Shown here: piece after piece, positions 41,881 to 51,309 of the stretch
How positions within the stretch are numbered: the stretch's first letter is position 1
Layout of the letters: each line of letters opens with the position of its first letter
Assembly: GCA_018265615.1 (NCBI GenBank)
Contig: JABLYX010000012.1
Coordinates: forward strand, 41,944 to 105,943
Direction of reading: 5' to 3'
DNA: 64,000 nucleotides
From: Lentisphaeria bacterium
GTDB taxonomy: Bacteria; Verrucomicrobiota; Lentisphaeria; Victivallales; Victivallaceae
The notes under the pieces: generated by a model
Database searches by the model: none
The model's input: only the letters and a program-made list of their open reading frames with translations
What the model was told of the DNA's origin: nothing
Translations under genes and position numbers: made by a program

Positions 41881-44313
41881 TTATTTTTTCGTTCTGTTCT
41901 TCCGGCGGGCCGGAGAGAACGCGACCTTCATCGCCTCCCGGAAATCGGAGACGAAGTGAAGCTCGAGCTTCTCTTTCACCTCCTCCGGCAGTTCGAGCGC
42001 ATCCTTGCGGTTTTCCTCCGGCAGCATCACGGTATCGACGCCGGCGCGCAGCGCGGCGATGACCTTTTCCCGAATGCCGCCGACCGCCGTAACCCGGCCG
42101 CGCAGCGTGATCTCACCGGTCATCGAGAGGCGCGGCCTCAGCGCCTCGTTTTTCAGGTGCGAGATGAGCGCCATCGTGATGGTCACGCCTGCCGAAGGGC
42201 CGTCCTTCGGCGTCGCCCCGTCCGGCACGTGGATGTGGAAGTCGTGCTCGGCAAAAAACGACGGCTCGATCCCCCACTCGGATGCATGGGCGCGGACCAG
42301 GCTGTAGGCCGCCTCCGCCGACTCCTGCATGACCTTGCCGAGCGAACCGGTCAGCTTCAGCCCCCCCTTCCCCGGCAGCGAAATCACCTCCACCGGCAGA
42401 ATCACGCCGCCGCAGCTGGTCCAGGCCATGCCGGTCGCGCAGCCGGGGCCGAGATTCGACTCTGCCTCGTCAAGGATGTATTTGCGCGCCCCGAGCAGCT
42501 CCTGCACAAGCTTCGGCGTGACGGAGACGGTTTCCCCCTCGGCGATCCCGCCCTCCACCATGCGGCGGGCGATGCGGCGGCAGACCTGCCCGATGCAGCG
42601 CTCCAGCTCACGGACGCCCGCCTCGCGCGTATAATGGTCGATTATCTCATCGACCGCCGCAAGGTGAAAGCGCACCTGCTTCGACTTCAGGCCGTTGGCC
42701 CTGACCTGGCGGCCGACGAGGTAACGCCTGGCGATCTCACGTTTTTCAAATGAAGTATAGCCTGGCAGCCGGATGATTTCCATGCGGTCCTGCAGCGGTC
42801 CCGGAATCGTCTCGAGCAGGTTCGCCGTGGCGATGAAAAATACCTTCGAAAGGTCGTAATCGACTTCGAGATAGTGATCGTTGAACGAAAAATTCTGGGC
42901 CGGGTCGAGGACTTCAAGCAGCGCGGAAGCCGGATCGCCGCGGAAATCATTCGCGAGCTTGTCGATCTCGTCGAGCATGAAAACCGGATTCCCGCTGCCC
43001 GCCTTTTTCAGATTCTGGATGATCCGTCCCGGCAGCGCGCCGACATAGGTGCGGCGATGGCCGCGAATCTCCGCCTCGTCGCGCACGCCGCCGAGGGAAA
43101 TGCGGATGAAGTTGCGGTTCATCGCCCGCGCAATCGACTGCCCGAGCGAAGTCTTGCCGACGCCCGGAGGCCCGACGAGGCAGAGGATCGGCGCCTTGCG
43201 CTCCTCTCCCGCCTTGAGCTGCAACACGGCGAGAAACTCAAGGATCCGCTTTTTCACGTCCTCGAGCCCGTAATGATCCGCATCCAGCACCTTCTGTGCC
43301 TCCGCACAGTCGAGCCGGTCCTCCGTGAAGACGCACCATGGCAGATCCAGCAGCCAGTTGATGTAGGTGTATGAAATATGGTATTCCGGCGCGGCCTGCG
43401 GGATCACCTCGAGCCGCGAGAGCTCCTTGCGCACAACCTCAAGCACATGGGCGGGCAGCTCGGTGTTTTCGAGCCGCTCCTCGATCTCGATGATGTCCGG
43501 ATTGCGGCTGTCCTCGCCGAGCTCCTGCTGGATGGTCCGGAGCTGCTCGCGCAGGAAAAATTCCCGCTGCTGCTGGCTCATCGCCTGATGGACCTCGCTC
43601 TGGATCTTCATGCCGAGCTTCAACACCTCAAGCTCGCGATTCATCAGGATGGCGAGCACTTCGAGCCGCCTGCGCACCTCGGTCATGGAGAGCAGCAGGA
43701 TCTTCTCCGCATAGCTGATATTCAATGCATCCGCGATCAGGTCCGCGAGGCGGCCCGGCGACTCCGCGTTGAATACCGCGACCTGCAGCTCCTCCGGCAG
43801 CCCCGGTATCGCCCCGGCCAGCTCCTGAAACGAAGCGACCGCGGATTTCTGCCGCGCCTTATTCTCGGTGTCGTCATTTTCAGCCTGCGAATCGGTGTGG
43901 ACCAGGACCCGGGCGGACGCCACACCGTTGATCGTTTCGATCGACTGGCAGAAAATCCGTCTGAGTCCGCGGACCAGAACCCGGACCGAGCCGTCCGGAA
44001 AATTCAGCTCTTTCACCACGCGCACGAGCACCCCGACGCCGCTGCGGCGCTTTTCACGGAAGTTGAACAGCTTCAGCGTGACCTGAATCGGCAGGATGCC
44101 GAGCTCCTCGTCGCCGGGCAGCTCCGGAAAAATCGCGAGAAGCCGCTCCTGTTCCATCGCGAGACGCAATGCGGGGAGGTTCTCCTCGTCGACCAGAAGC
44201 GGCGTGAGGCTGAACGGAAAAATGACCGGGTCGCGCATCAGGAAAAGCGGAGCGGTCTGCTCCGCCTTCGCCTGCCCGATCCCGGTGACGGAAATAATCG
44301 AAGAATCAGCCAT
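41881..44313 (-). CDS. lon: ATP-dependent protease Lon
   Basis: About 810 residues, full length. The N-terminal substrate-binding domain begins near PLFLMRDPVIFPFSLTPLLV. The AAA+ module has Walker A GPPGVGKTSLG, then Walker B FMLDEIDKL, and the C-terminal serine protease has the motif PKDGPSAGVTI with the Ser-Lys dyad. It degrades misfolded and regulatory proteins in the cytoplasm. Start 44313 (ATG) is preceded by GGAATACGAC; the TTG 12 bases upstream is less likely. folC lies 34 bases upstream. Confidence 0.96.
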   Translation of the reverse strand: MADSSIISVTGIGQAKAEQTAPLFLMRDPVIFPFSLTPLLVDEENLPALRLAMEQERLLAIFPELPGDEELGILPIQVTLKLFNFREKRRSGVGVLVRVVKELNFPDGSVRVLVRGLRRIFCQSIETINGVASARVLVHTDSQAENDDTENKARQKSAVASFQELAGAIPGLPEELQVAVFNAESPGRLADLIADALNISYAEKILLLSMTEVRRRLEVLAILMNRELEVLKLGMKIQSEVHQAMSQQQREFFLREQLRTIQQELGEDSRNPDIIEIEERLENTELPAHVLEVVRKELSRLEVIPQAAPEYHISYTYINWLLDLPWCVFTEDRLDCAEAQKVLDADHYGLEDVKKRILEFLAVLQLKAGEERKAPILCLVGPPGVGKTSLGQSIARAMNRNFIRISLGGVRDEAEIRGHRRTYVGALPGRIIQNLKKAGSGNPVFMLDEIDKLANDFRGDPASALLEVLDPAQNFSFNDHYLEVDYDLSKVFFIATANLLETIPGPLQDRMEIIRLPGYTSFEKREIARRYLVGRQVRANGLKSKQVRFHLAAVDEIIDHYTREAGVRELERCIGQVCRRIARRMVEGGIAEGETVSVTPKLVQELLGARKYILDEAESNLGPGCATGMAWTSCGGVILPVEVISLPGKGGLKLTGSLGKVMQESAEAAYSLVRAHASEWGIEPSFFAEHDFHIHVPDGATPKDGPSAGVTITMALISHLKNEALRPRLSMTGEITLRGRVTAVGGIREKVIAALRAGVDTVMLPEENRKDALELPEEVKEKLELHFVSDFREAMKVAFSPARRKNRTKK

Positions 44314-44346
44314 GTCGTATTCCAATCTCTTTCGGTGGATGATGAA

Positions 44347-45651
44347 TTATTTGAGGTTCAGGACCGCGGCGGGTTCGACGGTCGCCGAGAGCATCTCCCC
44401 GGCCAGATAGAGGGAGCCCGCGACAAGGACCTTGCGCGAGGCGGTTTCATATGCGAGCTCCAGCGCCGCCGCCGCATCCGGCGCGGCGGCACAATCCGCT
44501 GCGATGCCGGAACGCCCCGCGAGTTCAACGAGCTCCTGACCGCTGTAGCTCGGACGGTCGGACTCCCTGAGCGGAACGAAAATGAACTCCGCCGCGAGCT
44601 CCGCGAGGATCCGCAGACTGCCCGCGACGTCCTTGTCTTTGAAGCCGGCGAAAATGACCGTGAATTTCCCCCCGGGAAACGTCTCCGCCAACGCCTCGCG
44701 GAGAGCCGCGAGCCCGTCCGGATTGTGGCCGCCGTCGACGATCAGCCGTTCGTTCACCTGCTGGCAGCGCCCCGGCCAGCGGCAGTCGGCGAGCGAACGG
44801 AACGCCCGGTCAAGGTCGATCCCGAGCCGCGGCGCGAGCTTCGCAAGCACCTGCGCCGCAAGGCGGAAATTCCGCCGCTGCATGCCGCCCATCAGCGGCA
44901 GCGTGATCCGGCGGCCTTCGAATTCGAACTCCTGCACGGTCCGCGTCCCGTCAAACCGGCGCATCACAGAGCCGGTGATTTCGGCGGGCAGCCCGTAACA
45001 GTCGCAGCCCAGCTCGCGCGCCTTTCCGGCGATGACGGCGTGCGCCCCCTCCGGCATCGCGCCGGTGAAAACGGGAACGCCGGGCTTGATGATCCCGGCT
45101 TTTTCCGCCGCGATTTTTTCGACCGTGTCGCCGAGGTACGCCTGATGGTCGAGCGCGATTCCGGTGATGACCGATGCGAGCGGACGGACCACGTTGGTCG
45201 AATCGAGCCTGCCGCCCATGCCGGTTTCCCAGATCACGATATCGACTCCCGCGCGCGCGAAAATCATCGCGGCCAGCACAGTCGTGAACTCAAAGTAGGT
45301 GAAGGTGCAATTGTGCCCCGTATCGGCACGCGCGGCTTGCGCGAGTTCGGCCGAAAGTGCGAGGTAATCCTCCTCCGAAACCGCGAGACCGTTCACGCGG
45401 AATCGCTCGCGGATGTCGACAAGGTGCGGCGACGAGTAGAAACCGGTCGTGAACCCCGCGCCGCGCAGCATGCATTCAAGCATCGCGCCTGTGGAGCCCT
45501 TGCCGTTCGTGCCCGCGATATGGATGAACGACAGCTCACGCTCCGGGTTGCCTGCCCGGCGCATAAGTTCTCCGGTGGCTTCCAGCCCCGGCTTGATCCC
45601 GAACATCGAAAGCGTGTCGAGGTAACCGCCGCCGGTCTTGCCGCTGGACAT
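44347..45651 (-). CDS. folC: Folylpolyglutamate synthase/dihydrofolate synthase
   Basis: 434 residues. It adds glutamates to folates. Motifs are HIAGTNGKGSTGAMLE (P-loop), FYSSPHLVDIRERF, TGMGGRLDSTNVV, GIALDHQAYLGDTVEKIA and DGGHNPDGLAALRE. The ATG lies 1 base after the tolB stop, so translation is coupled. Cytoplasmic. Confidence 0.93.
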   Translation of the reverse strand: MSSGKTGGGYLDTLSMFGIKPGLEATGELMRRAGNPERELSFIHIAGTNGKGSTGAMLECMLRGAGFTTGFYSSPHLVDIRERFRVNGLAVSEEDYLALSAELAQAARADTGHNCTFTYFEFTTVLAAMIFARAGVDIVIWETGMGGRLDSTNVVRPLASVITGIALDHQAYLGDTVEKIAAEKAGIIKPGVPVFTGAMPEGAHAVIAGKARELGCDCYGLPAEITGSVMRRFDGTRTVQEFEFEGRRITLPLMGGMQRRNFRLAAQVLAKLAPRLGIDLDRAFRSLADCRWPGRCQQVNERLIVDGGHNPDGLAALREALAETFPGGKFTVIFAGFKDKDVAGSLRILAELAAEFIFVPLRESDRPSYSGQELVELAGRSGIAADCAAAPDAAAALELAYETASRKVLVAGSLYLAGEMLSATVEPAAVLNLK

Positions 45652-45652
45652 A

Positions 45653-46852
45653 TCAGCGGCTCCCGGCGCGCGACCACGCGGGCATGGAGAGATTGAACGG
45701 AGTCGACACGAGCAACCGGGTCTTGCCGGTCCAGCTGTCGATCACATAAAGCGCCGAGCGCCGGCCGTCGGAGCGTTTGCAGACCACCTGCCGGTTGTCC
45801 GCCGCCCACGCCGGAGACTCCCAGATGCCGGGCTCCTCTGTGATGCGGGTCGAAGTGCCGGTCTTCAGGTCGTACACGGCGATCGTGTAGGCGCCCCCGA
45901 TTTTCGTGGCGTAGACGATCTTGTTGTCAGACGACCAGTCCGGCGTGACAGCGTCCGAGCCGAGCGATTTCAGCACCCGGCGATTCCGGCCGTCGACGGA
46001 AATGATGTGGATCTTCGGAACTCCCGTTTCGTCGCTGACAAAAGCGATTTCACGGCCGTCCGGGCTCCAGCAGGGGGAGGCTTCGACCGAGATGCTGCTG
46101 GTCAGACGCCGCATGGCGCGCCCGCCGACCGGCATGACATAAAGGTCCACTTTGTGGTCGGGGCTCAGGATCACGGCGAGCTCACGGCCGTCCGGGCTGA
46201 TCGCCGCGCCGCTGTTGATGCCGCGGAACGAGGTCAGCACCCGGCTGCGCTTCGGGTTCAGCATGGTTTCGACCACATCCATGCCGGTACGGTTGTATTT
46301 CGAGTAACCGATCGAATTGCCGTTCGGAAACCAGCACGGCTCGACGCAGAGCGCATTGTAGTTCGTGATCTGCTGGACATTGCCGCCATCAATGTCGCAG
46401 GTATAGATATTCTTGACGCCGGGGGCAGTCTGGGCGCAGAATGCGATCCGGGTCGTGCAGAACCCCTTGACTTTCAGATCCTTGAAATTCTGCTGAATAA
46501 TTGCGTCAACCATCTGCTGCGCCGCGCGCCGCTTGCTGCCGGCCGGCGTGACGGCCCAGCTTCCGGCCGGAGCGCCCCCCGTGGTGAGCGTGAAAGCCGT
46601 GCGGTTCCCGGCCTGGCTGCCGGTCAGGACGTACTCCGCCTTCGGGTCCTTCGTCAGGTCGAACCAGCCGCAGGCGCCGAGGAAGGAGGTCATCTCCTTT
46701 GAAAGCTCCGCATCCCCGGGCACTCCGGAGAAGTAGAGCGTCGGATTGGTCCGGACATTCTTTGTGATGACGAGAGGCTCGGGCGAGGCGGCAAAAACGG
46801 CCGTCATCGCGGAAAAAAGCACGGCAGCGGCCAGAAACAGAATTTTATGCAT
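45653..46852 (-). CDS. tolB: TolB-like beta-propeller protein, periplasmic
   Basis: About 399 residues. After a signal peptide (MHKILFLAAAVLFSAMTAVFA) comes a TolB N-terminal domain, then a beta-propeller with recurring WSPDGREIAF-type blades (for example ISPDGRELAVI, CWSPDGREIAFVSD, DWSSDNKIVYATK). In the Tol-Pal system TolB links the outer membrane to Pal; the start is ATG 46852 behind AAGGAG. No pal or tolQRA genes are in view, so the partners are probably elsewhere. First gene of the tolB-folC-lon operon. Confidence 0.85.
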   Translation of the reverse strand: MHKILFLAAAVLFSAMTAVFAASPEPLVITKNVRTNPTLYFSGVPGDAELSKEMTSFLGACGWFDLTKDPKAEYVLTGSQAGNRTAFTLTTGGAPAGSWAVTPAGSKRRAAQQMVDAIIQQNFKDLKVKGFCTTRIAFCAQTAPGVKNIYTCDIDGGNVQQITNYNALCVEPCWFPNGNSIGYSKYNRTGMDVVETMLNPKRSRVLTSFRGINSGAAISPDGRELAVILSPDHKVDLYVMPVGGRAMRRLTSSISVEASPCWSPDGREIAFVSDETGVPKIHIISVDGRNRRVLKSLGSDAVTPDWSSDNKIVYATKIGGAYTIAVYDLKTGTSTRITEEPGIWESPAWAADNRQVVCKRSDGRRSALYVIDSWTGKTRLLVSTPFNLSMPAWSRAGSR

Positions 46853-46896
46853 GACTTTACTCCTTGGTTCCATAACGGTAGATGACTGTCGAAGGT

Positions 46897-46925
46897 AACA
46901 TAGCCCGCAATCACCAGTTTTTCAA
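46897..46925 (-). promoter_or_regulatory. Predicted promoter of the tolB operon
   Basis: On the minus strand TTGAAA (46925-46920), 17 bases, TATGTT (46902-46897). It lies across the 3' end of the preceding NifS-like gene. Confidence 0.5.
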
Positions 46926-48008
46926 CACGTTCCGAAGAGCTTCGACAAACTTTTTCGCATCATCCGCGGAGGAGTCCGGGCCGAAGCTCACGCGGAGCCC
47001 GGACCACGCATCGCGCTTCCGGCAGCCGATGGCAAGCAGGGCCGGGGACGGCTCCCGCGTCTCCGAGGAGCAGGCGCTCCCCGCCGCTGCCATGACGCCG
47101 GCCTCCGACAGCATCCGGACGACGACGCCGGATTCGATTCCGGGCAGCATCAGATGGAGGATGTACGGCGAAGCCGCCTCCTCCGGAACCGTGCAGGAGC
47201 TTTTCCCGCCGCCCGGCAGCTCAAGCCCCGACAGCGCCCGCCGCAGGAGGCGATTCAGCTCCCGGACCCGTTCAAGAGAGGCCGGCAATTCCCGGCAGCG
47301 CAGTTCCGCGGCAAACACCATGGTCAGCAACGCCGGGACCTCCGGCCGGCCGATCCGATAATCCGCGTGGCGGTAGCGGTGCGCGAACGCGAGAAACGGC
47401 TTCGCGCACTTTGCACGTTTGTCGACCAGGACCGCCGCCCCGCCGGGCGCGCCGAATTTGTGCCCGGAAACCACGACCAGATCCGCCGCCCGGTCCGGCA
47501 GCGGCAGCCGCCCGGCGGCCTGAATCGCATCGAGCATCCGGACGGCTCCGGGAAACGGCGCAAAGAGCCTCTCCGGCTCCTGAATCCGCCCAAGCTCGCT
47601 CTGAACGAGGTGAAAAGCGGCAAATTCCGCCTCCGCCGCTTCGGGGATGAGCGCCCCGTCGCACCCGGCCCGCAGAAGCGCAAGCTCCGCCGCCGTCCGG
47701 CGCAGGTTCGCGGTGAGCGCCGGATGCTCGAGCCGCGAGCTCACAACGCGCTTCCCGGCGACCAGCGGCGAATCGGCGATGAGGCCGAAGAGCTCGGTTC
47801 CGCTCATTCCCCATACCGTGGTATAATCGCCGTGGCCGAACAGCGCGGCCGACAGCCGTTCCGCCGCCGCGCCGAGCTTCCGCCGCGCGTCGTAGCCGAG
47901 GCGGTGCGCCGCTTCCTGGTTCGCGAACTCCTCCTCCAGCACCCCGCGGTAATAGTCGAGAACCTCGCGCGGCGGCCGCGCCGCGGCGGCCTGGTCCAGA
48001 TAAATCAT
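46911..48008 (-). CDS. Cysteine desulfurase-like aminotransferase class V enzyme
   Basis: 365 residues. It has the cysteine-desulfurase core: SRLEHPALTANLRR with a His, the PLP lysine in VVSGHKFGAPGGA, and a C-terminal loop GSACSSETREPSPALL with the persulfide Cys. The N-terminus YLDQAAAARPP replaces the usual YLDNNATT of NifS. It may act as a second sulfur donor or as a related class V PLP enzyme. It is transcribed divergently from the NifS gene, which suggests paralogues with different partners. Confidence 0.78.
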   Translation of the reverse strand: MIYLDQAAAARPPREVLDYYRGVLEEEFANQEAAHRLGYDARRKLGAAAERLSAALFGHGDYTTVWGMSGTELFGLIADSPLVAGKRVVSSRLEHPALTANLRRTAAELALLRAGCDGALIPEAAEAEFAAFHLVQSELGRIQEPERLFAPFPGAVRMLDAIQAAGRLPLPDRAADLVVVSGHKFGAPGGAAVLVDKRAKCAKPFLAFAHRYRHADYRIGRPEVPALLTMVFAAELRCRELPASLERVRELNRLLRRALSGLELPGGGKSSCTVPEEAASPYILHLMLPGIESGVVVRMLSEAGVMAAAGSACSSETREPSPALLAIGCRKRDAWSGLRVSFGPDSSADDAKKFVEALRNVLKNW

Positions 48009-48076
48009 GACAGCCGGTCCCTCCTGTGATCCATGTGCATCTCCCGTTATAATATATCATTATTCGACCGAAAAAG

Positions 48077-48105
48077 ATTGACTTTTCTGAAAAATATGGT
48101 TTATT
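48077..48105 (+). promoter_or_regulatory. Predicted promoter of nifS
   Basis: TTGACT (48077-48082), 17 bases, TTATTT (48100-48105), about 50 bases before the nifS ATG. Confidence 0.4.
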
Positions 48106-48155
48106 TTAATAAGAACAGAACTTACGTTTTGAAGACGGGAAGGATTCCATCCATT

Positions 48156-49352
48156 ATGAATAACAATAAAGTCATCTACCTGGATAATAACGCGACGACC
48201 GCCGTCGACTCCGAGGTGTTCGAAGCGATGCGGCCGTTTTTCTGCGAACGCTACGGCAATCCGTCGAGCATCCACCGCTTCGGCGGCCGCGTCGCCGCCG
48301 ACATCGAGAACGCCCGGCGGCAGGTCGCGGACCTGCTCGGCTCAAGCTTCCGCGACAGCGACGGCAATGCGGCCGAAATCATCTTCACAAGCTGCGGCAG
48401 CGAGGGCGACAACGCCGCGATCAACGCCGCAATCAACGCCCGCTCCGGGCGGAACAAGATCGTCACGACCATCGTGGAACACCCCGGCGTGCTCGCATAC
48501 TGCAAGGAGCTCTCGCGCCGCGGCTTCGAGATCGAGTACATTCCGGTGGACGAACGCGGGCGCCTCGACATGGCTTATGCGGAGCGCGCGATCGACGAAT
48601 CGACCGCTGTGGTTTCCGTCATGTGGGCAAACAATGAAACCGGCACGATTTTCCCGGTGGAAACCGTCGCGAAGATGGCGCACGCCAGGGGCGCGCTGTT
48701 CCACACCGACGCGGTGCAGGCCGCCGGCAAGGTTCCGATCAACCTCGATGCGAGCGAGATCGACTTCCTGACCATCTCCGGGCATAAGCTGCATGCGCCG
48801 AAAGGCGTCGGCGCGCTGTTCGTGCGGCGCGGAACCCGGTTCAAGCCGTTGATCTTCGGCGGCCACCAGGAGAAGGGGCGGCGCGGGGGCACGGAAAACG
48901 TGGCGTCGATCATCGGCCTCGGCAAGGCGTGCGAGCTCGCAAAACGGAACCTCGCGGTGGAAAGCGTACAGCTCACGAAGCTGCGCAACCGGCTGGAAGA
49001 GGGCGTGCGGGAGCGCATCAGCCATGTCCGGATCAACGGTGACCTCGCCAACCGGCTGCCGAACACCTCGTCGATCAGTTTCGAATACATTGAAGGGGAG
49101 TCGATCCTCATGCTGCTCGATATGATGAACATCTGCGCTTCGAGCGGCTCTGCCTGCACGACCGGCAGCCTCGAGCCGTCGCATGTGCTGCGCGCCATGG
49201 GGCTGCCCTACACGGCGGCGCACGGCACGATCCGCTTCAGCCTCTCGAAATACAACACCGAAGACGAGATCGATTTCGTAATCGAGGCGCTTCCGCCGGT
49301 CATCGAGCGGCTGCGCGCCATCTCGCCGTACTGGGAAGAGAGGGACAAATGA
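48156..49352 (+). CDS. nifS: Cysteine desulfurase
   Basis: 398 residues, NifS/IscS type. It moves sulfur from cysteine for Fe-S clusters and thiolated cofactors. The signature set is YLDNNATTAVD, YGNPSSIHRFG, EHPGVLAYC, HTDAVQAAGK, ISGHKLHAPKGVGALFV (PLP lysine) and CASSGSACTTGS with the active Cys, followed by HVLRAMGL. Start 48156 is preceded by GGGAAGGA about 11 bases upstream; upstream in-frame starts are unsupported. The stop overlaps the next small gene (ATGA). Confidence 0.93.
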   Translation: MNNNKVIYLDNNATTAVDSEVFEAMRPFFCERYGNPSSIHRFGGRVAADIENARRQVADLLGSSFRDSDGNAAEIIFTSCGSEGDNAAINAAINARSGRNKIVTTIVEHPGVLAYCKELSRRGFEIEYIPVDERGRLDMAYAERAIDESTAVVSVMWANNETGTIFPVETVAKMAHARGALFHTDAVQAAGKVPINLDASEIDFLTISGHKLHAPKGVGALFVRRGTRFKPLIFGGHQEKGRRGGTENVASIIGLGKACELAKRNLAVESVQLTKLRNRLEEGVRERISHVRINGDLANRLPNTSSISFEYIEGESILMLLDMMNICASSGSACTTGSLEPSHVLRAMGLPYTAAHGTIRFSLSKYNTEDEIDFVIEALPPVIERLRAISPYWEERDK

Positions 49353-49471
49353 GCGAGCGGAAGAATCCGGGCTGTCCGTGCCCGAACACCGGCTGCGCCC
49401 GCCACGGCGACTGCGCGGCATGCCAGAGTTACCATCACTCCAAAGGCGGAAGGAGCAGTTGTGGAAAATGA
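49349..49471 (+). CDS. Tiny Cys-rich protein, DUF6485-like
   Basis: 40 residues, MSERKNPGCPCPNTGCARHG then DCAACQSYHHSKGGRSSCGK. It has six cysteines in CPCPNTGC, CAAC and C near the end, plus two His, a pattern that suggests a zinc or Fe-S site. It resembles a small family of Cys-rich proteins (DUF6485 type) with the motif C-P-N-x-x-C-x-R-H-G-x-C-x-x-C. Its start overlaps the nifS stop and its stop overlaps the next gene (ATGA), so it belongs to the nifS unit. It could receive sulfur or a cluster from NifS; this is inference. Confidence 0.75.
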   Translation: MSERKNPGCPCPNTGCARHGDCAACQSYHHSKGGRSSCGK

Positions 49472-49749
49472 GTGAAGAACCCATGAAAATCCACGGAAAA
49501 GAGCTGAAATTCCCGGTCGACTGGGAGTATCGGATTATCGTCGAAGCCGACCGGGAGGCCGCCGCCAGGGAGGGGGTGGAGAAGTGCCTGAAAACACACG
49601 GCCTCTCCCCGGCGATCCACGGGGGGATGCACTCCGAAGGCGGCCGTTACCGCACACTGAAAGCTCCGGTGACGCTCCGGGACCGCGGGATGATGAACGC
49701 GCTGAGCGCGGACCTCGCGAAAGTTGAAGGGGTGAAATTTCTGCTTTGA
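49468..49749 (+). CDS. DUF493/YbeD-like regulatory domain protein
   Basis: 93 residues. The ferredoxin-like fold of the YbeD family is suggested by FPVDWEYRIIVEADREAA, GRYRTLKAPVTLRDRGMMNALSADLAKVEGVKFLL, with the ending VEGVKFLL typical of this family. YbeD-like proteins are cytoplasmic and are often next to lipoate or sulfur genes; in E. coli ybeD neighbours lipB. Coupled to the Cys-rich gene by ATGA. Function unknown. Confidence 0.75.
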   Translation: MSEEPMKIHGKELKFPVDWEYRIIVEADREAAAREGVEKCLKTHGLSPAIHGGMHSEGGRYRTLKAPVTLRDRGMMNALSADLAKVEGVKFLL

Positions 49750-49826
49750 AATGTCTCGTGGCGGGAATGAAGCGTGATTTTTTCAAAAAAAATCGATATA
49801 TTTGCCTGTTCTCCGCTTTTTGGCAT

Positions 49827-49855
49827 TTGACAATATATTTTTGTCGTGCTAATGT
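49827..49855 (+). promoter_or_regulatory. Predicted promoter of the coiled-coil gene
   Basis: TTGACA (49827-49832), 17 bases, TAATGT (49850-49855), in an AT-rich stretch about 95 bases before the ATG. Confidence 0.55.
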
Positions 49856-49948
49856 TCAACAGCGTCATTCCTGACGTGTTTTTGTTTGTCAATTGGGTTT
49901 GTATTATATAAACGACAATTTTTAACCAATCAGAGTGGGAGAGCCCCG

Positions 49949-51157
49949 ATGAAAGTAGTCAACGTCGTATTGAGTATCCTGATTCTTCTGCTTGCGGCCG
50001 CGAGCGCAGTCTTCTCTTATTTCCTGTTTGAGAAGCGCAGCCAGATGGTCGAAGGCTGGAAGAAGATGGCAACTACGATCAACCAGAGCGCGAAGGAGAT
50101 GGACAAAGGCAGCGGCACCAAAGTCGGTGACGAGCTGACCGCCGACGCGCTTTCGCATGAGAAATATGCGGAGCTTGATCAGAAACTCGCGAAGTTGACT
50201 GCCCAGAGCCGCGCGCTGACCAAACAGCGCGACGAGTTGGCCTCCTCCCTCCGCAGCATCGCCTCGATCGTCGAGATGAAGAATATCCCCTCCGACAAAT
50301 CTCTGATGGAGATGACCACCTACTCAACCGCCAAGGACGACGTTGTGAACGGCGCCGGCGATCTGGTCAGCAACCGCAATAAGATTGTGGATCGCATCGT
50401 GAGCGCGGCCCGCTCCAGCCTGAAGCTCTCGCTCGATGCGAAAAAGCTTCAGGCCGCCGACAAAGCGACGCTGGATCAGTTCGCGAACCGCCTGAGCCAG
50501 TACGGCAAAGAGCGCAGCGATTTCGAAAATGCCCTTACCGCGATCTACAAGCAGAGCGGCGGCCAGGGCTCGCTGAATTTCTCCGGCAGCAACTTCGCCG
50601 GGGAGCTCAACAAAGTCAGGCAGGCAGTGAACGCCCTCAAGGGCAAGCTTGATGAAGCGAACCGCACCATTGCGACCCGCAACCAGGAGATCCAGCGCCA
50701 GAAGAATCAGATCAATCAGCTGAACGGTCAGCTCGCGGCCAACAAGAAAACGCTCGACGAAAAGGTTTTCCAGCTCGAGAGCCTGCGCGATGTGCTCGGC
50801 CTCAACAAAGAAGAGCCGATTCCGATGCCGTGGAAGCCGGGTTCGCCCGAAGCGCGCAAAATGGCCGTCGGCCGGGTTGCGGACGTAAGCTCGAAGTACG
50901 GCTACATCTCGATCGACCTCGGCACCGACTCGACTGTCCCGCAACCGCTCGGCAGCAAGGTCGGCAACATCAATATCGAGATGGCGCCGGGGCTTGAAAT
51001 GATCGTTTCCCGCGGGGATCTCGAGGTTCCGACCTCTGAATTCATCACAAAGGTGAAAATCACGAAGGTCGATAAGAACTGCTCGATCGCCGAGCCGTTC
51101 GGCGACCAGAACGGAACCGTCAAGGTCGGCGACAAGGTCTGGTTCGAAATCAACTAA
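49949..51157 (+). CDS. Membrane-anchored coiled-coil protein
   Basis: 402 residues. One N-terminal span (VVNVVLSILILLLAAASAVFSYFL, uncleaved) is followed by long heptad-rich helices (residues 30-290, Lys/Glu/Gln/Leu-rich, for example RQAVNALKGKLDEANRTI). The last 110 residues form a compact beta domain (GRVADVSSKYGYISIDLGTDSTVPQPLGSKVGNINIEM). It looks like an envelope protein with a rod and a cap. RBS GTGGGAGAG. Two tiny envelope genes follow; function unknown. Confidence 0.7.
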   Translation: MKVVNVVLSILILLLAAASAVFSYFLFEKRSQMVEGWKKMATTINQSAKEMDKGSGTKVGDELTADALSHEKYAELDQKLAKLTAQSRALTKQRDELASSLRSIASIVEMKNIPSDKSLMEMTTYSTAKDDVVNGAGDLVSNRNKIVDRIVSAARSSLKLSLDAKKLQAADKATLDQFANRLSQYGKERSDFENALTAIYKQSGGQGSLNFSGSNFAGELNKVRQAVNALKGKLDEANRTIATRNQEIQRQKNQINQLNGQLAANKKTLDEKVFQLESLRDVLGLNKEEPIPMPWKPGSPEARKMAVGRVADVSSKYGYISIDLGTDSTVPQPLGSKVGNINIEMAPGLEMIVSRGDLEVPTSEFITKVKITKVDKNCSIAEPFGDQNGTVKVGDKVWFEIN

Positions 51158-51180
51158 TCGCATACCGGGAGGATACGCAA

Positions 51181-51309
51181 GTGTTCAATTCGAAATTCTT
51201 CACGGTCATGATCATCCTGACCTTCCTCGCAATGGGCGCCACGGTGGCGTTCCAGGCGTTGGAAATGAGCGAGTACAACCTCTTCAACACCATGTTCGCT
51301 TCAAAATGA
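51181..51309 (+). CDS. 42-residue single-span membrane protein
   Basis: GTG start behind GGGAGGATACGCAA. The sequence is MFNSKFFTVMIILTFLAMGA followed by TVAFQALEMSEYNLFNTMFASK: one membrane helix (residues 7-28) and a short tail. It begins 23 bases after the coiled-coil gene and overlaps the next gene by ATGA, so it is probably real and part of that operon. Function unknown; it may be an accessory subunit of the coiled-coil protein. Confidence 0.65.
   Translation: MFNSKFFTVMIILTFLAMGATVAFQALEMSEYNLFNTMFASK

Noticed and set aside
43378..45696. A 772-codon plus-strand open frame opposite lon and folC
   Set aside because: Lon and FolC motifs on the minus strand are unambiguous; the plus frame crosses the gene boundary and shows no domain.
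48005..48040. An 11-codon frame (MHMDHRRDRLS) ending in ATGA at the start of the second cysteine desulfurase
   Set aside because: It contains the ribosome-binding site of the next gene and is too short to judge; probably just leader sequence.
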